DNA from: Anarhynchus alexandrinus
Taxonomy: Eukaryota; Chordata; Aves; Charadriiformes; Charadriidae
Length of the DNA: 64,000 nt
NCBI GenBank assembly: GCA_008711295.1
Contig: VUYV01000404.1
Coordinates: forward strand, 524,660-588,659
Direction: 5' to 3'
In this document: in pieces, positions 1-13,200 of the stretch
Position numbering within the stretch: position 1 is the first letter of the stretch
How the letters are laid out: every line of letters starts with the position of its first letter
Position numbers and translations under genes: made by a program
The notes under the pieces: model-generated
Told to the model about the DNA's origin: nothing
Database searches by the model: none
Seen by the model: the letters and a program-made list of their open reading frames with translations, nothing else

Positions 1-75
1 GAATATGCTGTGAAACAAAAGATGTCTCTGTGAACTGACTGGAAAAAACAGTGGAGCAGTGCAGACCTGTAATCA

Positions 76-140
76 TCGCAGCTCACGCCACACACCGCTG
101 GTCGTTGCCACGGCAACGGACGTTGTTTCATGACATCACT
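76..140. promoter_or_regulatory. CpG-rich patch with perfect RFX X-box and CRE-like site
   Basis: GTTGCCACGGCAAC at 104-117 is a perfect inverted repeat (GTTGCC / GGCAAC around AC) and fits the full consensus for RFX transcription factors. TGACATCA at 131-138 differs by one base from the CREB site TGACGTCA. About seven CpG dinucleotides fall within some 50 bases (75-125), although CpG is rare in the rest of the window. RFX sites of this perfect form are known from promoters of cilia genes and from some enhancers. No exon or TATA box is visible beside it, so it could be a promoter edge for a gene left of the window, or an isolated enhancer. The motif is certain; its function is inferred. Confidence 0.55.
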
Positions 141-2650
141 GAAATCAAGGGGGGATAAGCAACAAGGGCGAACTGATACCAAACAATTTCTGGAAGGAAG
201 AAATTTGCTTGAATATATACAGCAAGCTATCTACAATGTCATGCAAACTTAAGGGTAAAGGAAGTGGGAAAAAGAACGCAAGATGCATGTACAGTAATTT
301 CCAGTGAATAAACCAGCTTCATTGTAATCTTACAATTTTACCTCAGAAATTGCATTTGTGTTGAACATCTTTAGTCTTCTCTGATATTTTTCAGAAATGT
401 GATAGGGGACAATCTGTAAAACAAGCTACCCAGGGCAGCTGAAAAAAAGAGCAAGGCCTTTTATGATTTCGCTTCAGGATTATGCTATTTACTTATTTGT
501 TTCACACTAGGAATGTCTACAGCATTACCAAAGGGATAAAAAAAAAAAAGTGTGAGTTACGCTTTAACAGTGGGAGAGATATCTTATGCGAATAGAGAAC
601 AAGAAAAGAAGCAGTGTGGGGAACTGGAGCCAAAGTACTGATAATGAAACTGTGAGAGTCAGCGGGCATGACAGCTCGCTACTATCCAAGTGATGAGCAT
701 GATGCTTTTACAGAACTTAGCTTCATTGAAGTATAAGTCTTTTCATTGATTTCCAATGGTTTTGTACCTTCCTAAAGAAGTGAGTGCTTTGACCTCCGAG
801 ATATGCAAGAAACAAAACTAAGGAACTGATCCAAAACTCAGATTTCCCACGTTACTGGTACCTTTGTACTGTGCTGTAGGTCTAAAATACGTGAGTGAGC
901 CTAGAAATCTAATTTAAGGTGATTCTTGTTTTCAAGTTTGTTTCCCAAACCAACTTCTTCATTGCAGATTGCTTTGTGGTAGCTTTTTTCGTTTACTGCT
1001 AGATTTTTACATTGCTGTTTGCTGTCACATTTTTGCATGGTCTTGTACAAACTACATAAAAGGAGTGATCAATTATCAATAGAAAGAAAAGTAAAAAAGA
1101 AAAAAGCAAGTACTTGAAACAAAAAAGTGTAACATACCATAGGATGCTGAATATGAAAGGATTACTTCAGTCACCAGTATTCCCTTGGACGATGAAGTAG
1201 TGTCAGTTCAGCCATAAAGGTGAATAACACCTTATACAGATTTACTTGAATTTGGCCATGTATTTTTTCTGTATCATGATTGCTTCTACATCTTCTCCCA
1301 TAATACAAAAGCTATGGGTGCAGTTAAGCCATGGCAAAAATTAATCAAATAAAGACAAATATAAAAGAAAACAGGTAATAAGAGTTTCAAAAATGTGCTT
1401 GGATATTTATATGCATAAGAAAAATTATTCAGTAGTTATGGGTACATAAAAATTTTGAAATGTGTCAGTTATGGCACTTACTGAAGAAAAATGTACAATT
1501 TTTCAACAGGTACTCAGGTTCCTAAGCTTTTTTTTAACACCTATATGGATATATATCATGTAAATTCAATTTTTATCACTGGTACAGGAAGACTGGTAAA
1601 AGTATGCAGAAAAATTACAGAATATCTGATTTCCAAGGTGTAAGAATACAAAACTAATGGTCAGCTTTCTAAACTAAGCTCCCTTAGGAAAGCAGGATTG
1701 GCATTACAAAGGGAGTAGATTTGAGTCAGGCTGACAATGTTAGCATGTGATGACATGCTAATATGATGACATTCTTCTTTTTATAGCCAGCTGATCATTT
1801 TTCCTTGAAATAATGCAGTCACTTTTTTTTTTTTTTTAAAAAAAGATAATTCACGGTATTAATTTTACTGGTTTATATTTTTAAAAGAAATTAAACTGTG
1901 GCACTAGAGATGCAGTAATTCGGTCTGCTCTTGCAAAAAAAAAATGATAAGTTCTGGTTATGCTTAAAATAGTTACGATATAAATTTGCTTATGACTATG
2001 AGTCAAGCTTGAAAAGGTTTACGTATTATAAATATTCACAAATCATGTAATAGACAGATCATCTATTTTAATAATACCATTTAAGACTGATATTGTGCTT
2101 TCTCTTGAGAGCACTCACAAAATTAACCAATTAAATACAGTTTAGTTCATGCATTAGACATTTTTTACGGAGCTGACAAAGCCTTTTTAATTCAATTGAC
2201 ACGTGCATACCCTTTTCTCTGCGTCCCAACTTTAGTTCCAGAGACCATATCTTTACAGACAGAGACGCTATAAAGCTGAAAATACAAAAATATGTTACAA
2301 ATTATGTTCAAAAATCATCTTAAATACTGTCATCACAACAGACGCTCAAGGAGCCTTATTTGCTTTATTTTAAGGGAGAAAAAATCAAAGCTTGTACAAG
2401 TTCACTGTCAAGTCTGTTCAAAATTAAAATAATTTATTTCCTTGGTGTTTATTCTGATTACTCCATAACAGTATGCCAGCAGTAAGTGTTTTGTTGCTTT
2501 TCCTTTACAACAGTTTCTGACTCTACCCATATGTTAGCAAGCTATAGACAATGTTTCTAAGAAACCGTAAAAAGTGAACCTAATATGCCTAGTGATGTAC
2601 AAATACATCAGTACAAAGTAGACAATAGTAAGAACCATAGCAGTGGCTTA
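141..2650. other. AT-rich unassigned DNA
   Basis: No gene or recognisable transposon is visible. The stretch has A and T homopolymers (for example about 541-550 and the T-then-A run around 1826-1850). It also has a short perfect hairpin at 1740-1761: arms TTAGCATGT and ACATGCTAA around a four-base loop. All open frames are short and fit chance in AT-rich sequence. Confidence 0.6.
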
Positions 2651-2705
2651 GCAACCTGCTTATCTAGATAAGCATCTTATCTAGATGGCAACCTGCTTAT
2701 CTAGA
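2651..2705. repeat. Short direct repeat with 16-bp palindrome, GATA-motif cluster
   Basis: An 18-base unit beginning GCAACCTGCTTATC occurs at 2651-2668 and again, identically, at 2688-2705. Inside it, GCTTATCTAGATAAGC at 2658-2673 is a perfect 16-base palindrome. The 55 bases hold four AGATAA/TTATCT motifs on the two strands, the core bound by GATA transcription factors. It may be a recent local duplication of a GATA site, or simple slippage. Binding is not shown by sequence alone. Confidence 0.6.
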
Positions 2706-5700
2706 AGAAATTACTAATATTACAGAAGAGAGTAGTTGACCCACAGCTACTGTTTTACTGATAAATGGGTAGACCCTAGAACAGTGTAGAGTCCTCTCAA
2801 AGTGCTATGCACATACTAATCTATCAACAAATACTCTTACTGACTGGAGTGTCACAGTTCACATGGTTAACACTTAGTCAGAAGGAATTAATCTCAATTG
2901 TGGGAAAACCTCATAGGGGCAGCTCCTGAACATTCAGTCCATATCTCCACAGTGCTCACAGTGATGCCTACACAGTGCTGAAGTTCACTAAAATGAATGT
3001 AAAGAAAGTTTTATCACCTTGCGGTAGTGAACTATTAGTTTTGTTGTGGTCTTTATATGCTTTGACTTTTAAAGGAAAAGAAAAATAAATTGAAGAGGTG
3101 GTAAGGTTATACATTTGGAATGAGTCCTTTAAAGTACCATGAAATTTCATTTTATTTGCTTTCTTTTTACAAAATTTTTTATTTCCATAAAGAGAAAAGT
3201 TGTAATTATTAAATTAAGGAGCTAAAAATCCCTTTCTTTTAAAAGAAACTTACAATGAAATTACCTGTAAAGAGCACCAGTTCTTACTTCTGGCTGTGTT
3301 TTAAAATGCATCTTGAGTTCCAAGTATATAAATCAAGAAAATGCACAATAACCCTAGCCTCTTTTTTTTTTTTTTAATCTATTGATTTAAAAAATAGCCT
3401 GGTCTACTGGTCAGAGCCCTTAAAAATTGTGAACGTCCTTTTGTATAAAACTGAAAAATAGAAAGAACAGTAAATTTTCAGCACCGTGATCGAAATATTG
3501 TATTATTTTCCCTTTGAGATTCCTTACACAACAGTGTTTCAAAAAGATGAACAATAGTGTTCATAAAGCCATTTGATCATATTTGGCTGGCACAAAAGTA
3601 TTGTTTACTAAAATCAGAGTACATGACAGGATTCCAACCGCTCTTATGTTGAACAGTTTTATTCCTTCACATAAGAGACGGTTAATTATCAATTAGAACA
3701 CCAAAGGCAACTAGATATCTCTCTTGTAAAATGTCTTGATCCCCACTCTTGTTTTCCTGCTATTCAGCTTTTAATATTGCTTTTTAAATGTCCCATCTGT
3801 CCTGACAATTTATAACAGAATCTTTCAGGATCCAAACTGAGATACACAACCCAATCTGATGCTCATTTTTTAATATGAAAATATGTGAGGATTAGGACAA
3901 GCAATAAGAAAGCTCCTAAAAATTTTGGGAAGGCTTTTCTAGAAAACAAAAAGATGAGCTGTTTGTTTGTTTTAGTTTATTTCATGTTAACCATCTTTGG
4001 TCCAAATTAATCTTAAATTTCAGGTGCAAGCAGGGATGCTCCTAAGCCAGGAGAACTGAAATGAATTTAAACATCATTAAGCCCAAGGTATACTGAATCC
4101 TAGCAGGATTTTGAAAACAAGTCTCTAAACATAAGATTATATTGGTAAGTACCAAAGGAACCTCCTAGAAGACCTCTCTTCAGGTGCTCTCTTCAAGTTT
4201 TATAAAAGATTTTGCTAAAGGCAGTGAACAGGACAGAAACAGAAAAATACATTTTCTCAGACTGCTCAGCATGGAAAGCGTAGTTTGATTACTAATCCGG
4301 CATAGCTAGCTTTAAGAATGAGGTGAATTATCGTTAACAATAGAGATTACCCTGTACACTACAATATAATATACTTAAAAAGATAAGATTATGCATTAAT
4401 TGTATTACAGCTGTGCCTTTTTCATGATTTAAGAGAAATGCCTGCAACCATTTCACATCAGTCAGATGTTTGTGGGACAGCACTGTAAATCTTATTGTGT
4501 TGCAGTTTTTTTCCAGTGCTGAGGCATATATGTCAATGCTTTATCTACAACAGAGGCTATACAGCAACGTTTCATCTGATTAAATAAATAATAAAAGTAT
4601 TTCTACATAAGAAGAGTTTTTCTAGACGAAAAATACTGCAAGCCGGCACTTCACTATGTTTTCAACTGGAATGCATTACTAAGGTTGTTAATAATAAATA
4701 TTTTGTGGGATGCAGGACAGATCTAAGGTATCAAAACTTTCAGAAGAAGAAAGCTCTGCCTGAAAATTTCATTCAGAGCTTTACTTTTCTAAGGCAGTTA
4801 TTTGGAGAGGTGACAATACTTTTTTTTTTTTTCACATGAAGAGGATACCTTTCATTGGTAACTGGTCTGAGATCAAAAACTCGTTCAATCATGGTCACTA
4901 CCCACACAAGAGACTAAGAAGTGATCAAGCCTGGGCTTGACTCAACAATGCTTAGTCAGAAGACCCATACTTGTTGTCAATATAGTGCATTTTTAATCTC
5001 TATGAACAGGAAACTGTGCTTGAAAGAAGAAAAGCTTCTTGTAAGGAGCTCCTGGGGAAAAAAATAGTAGTTTGGTCATAAGAGGAGATCTTAGAAGTGT
5101 TTTTTAGAAGTAAACTGATTGCTTTTGAAGAATATGCACAAGTCTAGCATCTGGTGCCTCTAACAGGGTTTCCCTAGTGATGTGGATGCTTTTATTTTTT
5201 AGATTAATTTAGAGCAGTTTAAACAGCTTAAAGAGCCAAATCTGAATCTAATGTAAAACAGAATTTTTACTATTTCAAGTAAAAAAAAACCCAAACAAAA
5301 ACAAACAACCCCCCCACCCCGCAGAAGCTAAACTTATTTTCCTGTTGTGCTTATGTTTAAACTAAGGTTTTAATCCTTCTGAAAAGGGTTGCAAAATATT
5401 GTGTTTATGCCAATTAAAAATAGGAGTGATATTTGTATTTACAAATTTCTCTGTGTAGTAGCACACAGCAAGCACACAGTTTGCTGCATACTGACAACAT
5501 CTAAGCAGAGTAAGTTGAGACTTCGGTAATGACATAGCAATTTGTTTGCTTTTACTGCTACCTCATTCTTGCCAGCCCATGCTGTGTTTTCACATTTTCC
5601 CCACATTCATTCTAAGAGAGATTGTCTCTTATGGTATGTCTGTACAGTGGCCAAGAAAATTATATTCTGACAGGTACCTCTGGATACAACCCACACACAA

Positions 5701-8700
5701 GTTATAAAGAATCGTGTCCACGAATCTGAAAGCACAGTTTATTTGATCTATGTACTAAAAACATTTCTAAATGGTAATTTCTATATTGGAAGTGTCAGGC
5801 AAGAGACATACAATAGCCATATTAAAGCTTTTGGCATGGCATAAGAAGGTTTTGCAGGTTCTGTATATGTAAAATGACGCCAGAAAAAGAAATTGTCTTA
5901 TGAGGAGAGACCTGCAGAGGACACTCCAAGGAATGATTGCAGTTTCATAAGACAAATTCAGAAAGGGTAGCTCTGTCTGTAAGTACCCTGGAGGGCTCAG
6001 ATTCCTGGGTAAGTTCATATGAAGGTGAGACCTTTCTCTTTCCTCCCTTCCTTTCCACAGAAGGAAACGGAGGAGGCAGGAGGACCACAGTCCAGCAAGA
6101 CTGCTTCTGGTATGGACGAAACACCATGATGCTGATATCCACTTTAGTGTTCACTCACAGGTCAAGTTAAGCACAGTGTACAGGGTTAGGTGCATTTAAT
6201 GAACCAAAAATGCTAAGTCTCTGTGCAACAGCAAACAGCTAGGAACTGTGCCTCTAGGGCTGAAAGGTTTGCATTTTAAAGAAAGAAAAGCCAACCTTGG
6301 GGAAGTAGAAATTAGTTTTCCTATGTAAGATGTGTTGTGCTTGAACCCACCGTGTCTCGCACCAGCTCATGACTAATTTATCCCACATTCTGTTGGAAGC
6401 ATATTTTAATTGTATTGAAATGTGCTTGGCAAATGGGACCATTAGTGTATCTAATGAAGTGTCCATATTCACACCTGCAGGTGCAAGCTCCCTTCATTTT
6501 TGTTGCAGGGTGAGAATGTAAGAAAGCTTAACAGTATGTAGAAGACTGATGCGTTTCACTAGACAAACTACGGCCTCTCAGGCTTACGAAATCTTTCAAA
6601 AACTGATTCAAAATAAGAAAGGAATAACTGTTCTTGAACTTGCCTAATCAGAATCAGTACCAAGTATTTAGCTGTTAACTCCAAAATCCTGTGTTTGATA
6701 AACTATCAGACAGAAAGTTGAATCAATTTTTATCGTTGTCTATCTATTAACGGCTTCCCTTTTCTTTAACTTCATATTTCCTCATCTGTCTGCCTGAACA
6801 TAAATTAATTGAAATGCACGTTAATTTCTTTGTAAGAACAAGTAGATGTATGAGCTGTTAATCCACCTTCTGTGACTTTTCCTGCCTTTTTTAAGAGCCA
6901 TATGTTCCATAGAACCCAATGCAAAGCAGGCATAAAAATATCGTCCCTTCTCCAAAAGTGCAAGTTGTTTTTTGTTTGCTGACAATAACCTACCTTTGAA
7001 GGAGTGTTTCACTGGAAGTCCTAACTCAGTTTAACTATGTAGTTATAGTAACATAATACACAAAGGTACAGTTAGTACATACATGCATAGAATAGCTCTG
7101 TCAGTGTAACATAACTATGTTTAAGTAAGTCTAGTATTCCCCTTTCCATCCAACAAGGTGACGTCACTTTACACACTAGATGAAATCATGAGCTTTCTGT
7201 CTCCCCTATTTCTGTCTGGAAATCCCAGAAGATCACATGAGGTAGGTGAAGTTAAAGAACACAGGAAATTTGGGTCTAGGACTAGAGCTTAAATTTCCCA
7301 CTCATCTACCATGTAGTTTTTGCCATAGGTGTAAACACAAGTAAATCCTTCCACAGTTCAGTGTTTAGGCTTTGGTGAAAATGTGTAAATATGCATCGCC
7401 ATAACTTATATTATCTTGGTGTATTTATGTCTGAGTCTATTTGCATAACTTAGAAGAAGTGTGCTTCTACTACATGGGTGGAGTCATCTTATGCTTTGAT
7501 TAAAGAACACAGTCATAAATATATAATTTTCCAAAGCAGTGTATTATAATAATACCTGTTTTTTTGATCTTGAATGTGTGAGTTTGGAGAAAAAAAATCA
7601 CACAAATACATAATAAAAGCTGCAAGGTGAATTGCCTGAAAATTTACCTGAGTGCTAAAAATGTACTTGGCCAAAAGATATTCTGTTATTTCTTTCTAGA
7701 TTGGGAAATATAGTTCATTGGTTTTACTTTTATTTTATTGAAATTGGAGTTTTAATCCAATGGTTACATGAAAATTAATATCAGGACATGGAATTCATTT
7801 AGGAAACAAAAAAATAAGACTAATATTTACTGACACTCAGAAAAATAAACTTAAACAATGTTATGCCTTATTTTGGAAGTTAAAGGTGGTTTTAGTAACC
7901 TAATTTTTAGGCATCGGGATCTGAGACGTCAACTGCAAAAATGTTTTATTATAGAGAGAACACAGGTTGCTAAATTACAGTACAAAGTCAAGGGGTATTT
8001 AGGGTATATGATTCATCTATCAGTCCATTAAAACATATGAACTAAGCACTCTCAGTCTAACCAGAAGAAGCAGCAAAGTGATGGCTGAAAGGGTGGGAAA
8101 TGTGCAGATCACCTTGGAAGGCTGTACCTTCTCTTGCAATTGAGCATGTTCAGACAAAAGACAAAACATAATTCCTTAAGTGCAGGGTAGGGGAGCCCAG
8201 GAATGAGTGTTCAGCAAGATGTGCGCCTGAAGTGCAACAGAGACTGCTGAGAGAAACAGGCAGGAGAAACACAGCCAGATCATAAAGGTGATGAGAAAAA
8301 AAAGAAACTTTATCTAGAAACTTAGAGGAGATGAGTTTGTGACAATCCAAAAAAATGTGCAGATGTTCCTGACTAAGAGGAAGCCTGAAAGAAAAGAACT
8401 GGCCTTATTCCTGTTCCAACTCGTTCTGGTTGGTCTATTTGCAAAACTCGGTTTTTTAGCTTGCGTTCTAATAAAAATTGATTTCACAGCTTTCGGTCTA
8501 ACAATAAAAGTCTACTCAGACCCATCTAAAACTTAGGAGTACTCAGGATCTTGTCACACAGAGACAGCAGTGAAAGTTACCATGTAACAGAGCCACGTTC
8601 GATCAGTCTGTCTGGGTGGCTGCAAATAAATAAAATCAAACAAGTGACCTCTTCCCTTTCCCTCTTCAAAATAAATGTCAAAACACAAAATCAGTATTCC

Positions 8701-9590
8701 CACTAAAATCTGTTTTGGCATCCAGTGAGCATGACAAATGACATCCTATGACCTATAAATATAAATTGCCAGGCATTCTGGAGATGTAACAAAACCTTTT
8801 CAATCTTTCTAATTACTAGCATGACAATACATACAATTAATTTTCAATTTCATTGACAGCCTTTAACACTCAAAGTGCTGTGATCAAGATTAATCTAGTC
8901 TCCTCCTGCAGCCTGCAGGGAACAGAACTTCATCTGTTAATTTCATTACCAAATCCTTAATTTCTGATTTAGCTCCAACAAGCGTTTTAGAAAAATACCT
9001 TGAGTGAGAACAATGAAACAACAACTATCTTGCTGATTCATTTGTTTCCATGTTTAATCTCTCTCACTGTTACACTTCACAATTTAGAATTAAGTGAGGC
9101 AAGAATTAATGTGCTAGCAGGAGGAAAATTCACATAGCTCTTTTCATCCTTCATTACGTACAAATGTATCACTCTACCATGCGTCGTCTACAACTTGCAT
9201 AAGTCAGATAATAAGATGAAAAGTATGCAGCTGAAGTCCAAAACACTTAAAAAAAAAATTCACGGTTAGGAAAAGTTCATAGAGTTCATTGTCATGATAC
9301 ACTGCCATTAGCTGGAGAGCACCCTCATTATTAGTCACCTCACTAATGGAGAGCTTTGCAAAGAACCACCCAGAAGTAATTTCTCTCTGTAAGCTGATGG
9401 GGCACCTAATACAGCTTACTTCCAAAGGTGAAGAGATATAAATATTACTAGATTTATACTGAAAAGAGATGAAATTATGAGCAAGCAAGGGCAGTTGGTC
9501 TGTAAGTTATTTACACTGCTTGAAAACCCTTGCCTTATTCCTGTGTAACATAGGAATCCACCTATGTCAGTGAAATATACTCCTAATTAA
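2706..9590. other. AT-rich unassigned DNA
   Basis: No gene, LTR or CR1 piece was recognised. Landmarks are a C-rich run at 5309-5320, a perfect CRE at 7159-7166 and many A/T runs. Open frames such as 5937-6170 and 9204-9488 (minus) have no recognisable domain and lie in low-complexity AT-rich DNA. About 8,740-9,010 is rich in TAAT motifs and free of simple repeats, which is common in vertebrate conserved noncoding elements, but conservation cannot be judged here. Confidence 0.6.
7159..7166. promoter_or_regulatory. Perfect CRE palindrome (TGACGTCA)
   Basis: The 8-base palindrome TGACGTCA is the full CREB/ATF site. It is the only exact copy I saw in the window, and it keeps its CpG in a CpG-poor setting. 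No promoter or exon is visible next to it, so a regulatory role is inferred only. Confidence 0.35.
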
Positions 9591-9594
9591 AAGT

Positions 9595-10260
9595 GTGCAT
9601 GAGACAGAACCTGACTGGAAGTGTCACGGCCCTGAGGGCACTGCCAGGCCTGGCTGCCCCATCCCTCTGGGAGTAGCCGGACCAGAGCTCCTGCTGCACC
9701 AGTCACCACATGGCACTGGGTGGGGGAGAGAAGTGGCAGGAGAGAGAACCCATCTCTGGTCAGAAATGGCTGATCTCCCTTCCTTCATCATGCCCCTGTT
9801 CTTTCACCAAGTAGGAAAGTCTTCAGGCTGGGGACCACGACTGTTGTGGAGGTCCTGGGTCATTCTGCCACGTTTCAAGGTTAATGATCTTTCTCGGTAC
9901 ATTTTAGGCCATGTTATTTTCCTCCATTCTTGACCTTGACACAGGTGAAAAAACAAAATAAAAAATGGCACTTTCATTACCAATACACGACCAGACTCAG
10001 CTGTTGCTTCACCTTCGCAAATATTTCTGTCTTTCCCTACATCTTCCTCCATAACTGAAAATTGTGGTTGTCGTGTTTGAAAAATTGGTNACCCAACCAA
10101 CCAAAAAAAGGGAGCAAAACAAAACTAAACAAAACTTCAAGACAGAGAAGGAAAATGGCTTCAGTCCTAACCGCAGCTCACTCCACAGTCCCAGAGAAGC
10201 TCTCGCTGCCTGCGGGTCATTCTCACAGCAACACCCATTGCTGACCAGGCCACTGCCCTT
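9595..10260. other. GC-richer patch of unknown origin, with one undetermined base
   Basis: About 9,600-9,870 is clearly richer in G and C than its flanks, and its plus strand stays open for 112 codons (9595-9933). The reading has no recognisable domain, and the composition alone lowers stop-codon frequency. Position 10,090 is a single N followed by CCAACCAACC and A-rich sequence, probably a contig join. It could be an unrecognised old repeat or a decayed exon; I cannot choose between them. Confidence 0.35.
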
Positions 10261-13200
10261 ATGATTAAGTGTTCACTGTTGTGTTAGCCAGCTGCATTGT
10301 AGGAGGCCTTGTAAATACAGGGAAAATTTCAGGGGAACATGATTCAGGTCTTTTCACGGTAACAACTGCAGGGTAACATTGCTACTACAATAAAATAGAT
10401 TTTGTTAATGGTACAGACGCACAGATCCTCACAGCATGGAAGAAGACACTCGGTGTTTGCCCGTTACACAAAAATACACAGCCTTTAAACTTCTGCGTGG
10501 ACACATGGTGAGCAAAAGACTATTGAAAATTTCTTGGTATGTGGGTAGGCAATGATGTATTTGAATTAAAACAGAATGCACCTCTTCAGAAATAGTTATG
10601 TTATTATTCTTTTGGCAGCAAGCAACCTTCCCATTTATTTGCAAGCTAAATTCTGAAAGATATCCTGCCCTTCTTTTCAAAGACTTTGGTGGCAGTTAAA
10701 ATTCAGTGGGAGTTATAATTCACCCATGGGAGAGGAGGGAATCTGCAAGCCAAGGTAAACAAATCTTCTCCAAGTCATGTGTACAATATTTCTGAATTTG
10801 TTTTTAATGTCATCCAAACACAGGATTAGGGATGAAACAAGAACAAACAGCTAAAACGATGCAGGAAATACGTTTACTATCACAGGGCCAGACTCTTTTT
10901 ATGTGTAAATCAGGTTAGCGCCAAACAGTGAAAGAAGCTGTACCAATTTGCAACAAATGAACGTCTCACTTTATTCTAGGTTAGGAGCAAGGTCATTAAT
11001 ATCTTTTCAGGTTTGTATTTGAAATCAGACAGATATGTTAAAAAGCTTATTATCCGTGAAAACCCTGGTGACATCTTTCTGCACATGCTGTACTATTAAT
11101 GCACAATTCCAACAGGTTGTCTGTGCATTGGGATGAGTGATAATCAAAGGCAGATGTCAGTAAGGGACAAGTCACCATTTTCAAGTGTAAAAGACAGAAT
11201 AGAAAACCAAAATGTTCTTTTCTTTCCTAAAAACGTACAATGCTTGTATGATCGCAAGTCTTGCATAGCCATTAAACAACAAAAGCAAATCAAACTTTTA
11301 CAGCTGCATTTCTAAAAGCAAGAGCAGGAAAGCTGATATGGTTCCTTTTGATCCTGAGTATCACACAAGGGAAGGGTACAGAACTTTTGCATCTTCAGTT
11401 AGCACAGTGTCTTTCCTTTAAGTCTTGTGTTTAAATATATCTAGCAATCTGACCCAGACTGCTCACCTTTCTCCACAGAAGAAGTCAGTGCTGAAAAATC
11501 CCAGACTGAGAAAGACTGTATTTAATATCTATTACAATGGTATTTCACAGATCTTCCACAGCAATTAAGCACCTAACTACCCTTAAACATCTGCAGTTGA
11601 AAAGCTTGAGAAAAATGTAACCAGAAAAAGACCCTGAAGTAATCAGATAATGGCAGGAACCAAACACAGACTGAAAGTGTTCACATAATCATGAATATGA
11701 ATAAATTACTCCAGCACAATCCAGTGCAGAACACATAATAGTGCCTTCATAGCTGGAAGCTTGGCAAGAAATAAATGGCTCCGCTAATTTATGTCCTTCA
11801 GAAACCTTCTCTGTACTAGGTGAATCCAACACAGTACAATTTCTTGAAACACGGAACTAAAACATACAAAAGTCATAAGCAACCAATTGTAAGCTAGCTA
11901 GTAAAGTGTTAATAGTAGTCAACTTCTTGTAGAGGTGCTCTGCCCATATATACAGTTCCTTGGCAGGTCCAGGTTGCCTTTTTAACAGGTAACTAAAACA
12001 TGTAAATAGTTTGTGCTGTATCATTCAAGTGCTAGATAATACCCTTGTAAGAATAAAACTCTTGGTCTGTGCAGTTGGGATGCTGCACCTCAACTCTCTA
12101 ACATCATCTAAAGAACTCTTGACAGTCTTCTCTTCAGCCATATAACACAACAGAGAGTATTTGACGGTAATCTGCATGATTCATGCCTCACTTTTCCTGT
12201 GGCTTCTTCTCCTGTTATGCTACTGCTCACTTTTAGTGTTTACCACCAGAACTTACTCACTTTTCCATAGCTATCTACTGCCTTTGGTCTTTTCTATATC
12301 TTACTGATGCAATTCTTTGTTCCAAGGAGTTTCCACTCCACTTTTCAGGGCCGTCTGTTACACTCTAGATACTCCTATTTTTCCATTACCCAAACAATTT
12401 TTTTTTTTTTAAGTGGAATCAGTTCTTTCTGTTATCACTTAACCTATTGATCTGCTACTCTGTCCTTTCCTTCTATAATTTTCATCTTACATTTAAATTA
12501 TAGTTATTCTTCAGCTTTGTTTTACTCTGACCCAACATTTTGGAGCACATTGGCTCTTATAAGAGCTCAGGCTTTGCTACAGGGAAATAATATACAGTTG
12601 TCACCAGGACAATTTGTGCTCATGCAATTCTCAGTAATATTTTTAGGGGGTGTCAAAGTTAGAATGAGGACAGACAGAAATACAGCATTTTTATTTTATG
12701 ATGATAGGACAAAGTATATGGCATGTCTTTCATTTGAATCTACCATCTTCATTGAGAAGAACGCACAGACTAGAATGCTTGAGGTTCAAAAATACCTCTT
12801 CTGTCTTGTGCAAGAGGGTATTTTTATCTCAGTGAGGTAAACTGATGGCTGTAATTTCCAATTCAAGTTTCAGCAAGTTGCATACAAAATTCTCAATTCA
12901 AGGTGTTGAGAACACACTTCTAAGTATGCCCCACATACCTCATTTATGCTCATACCTCTATTGCCAAAGAGCAGATGGGTAGTAAACTGAAGCACAATGC
13001 ATCTGTGCTCTGGGCAGCTTATTCAGTTCTAAATAAAGTTTTCATTTTATCATAATGTTAGAAAATAAATATGAGAAGATAAACCTGTATGCTACTGTTA
13101 TATTAGTAGCTGTGTTTTGTAGCTGTCAATCAAAAGATTACTAAAGCTGAAACTCAGGCGAACATATTTAATGCAGTTAACATTGCAATGCTTAAGAAAA

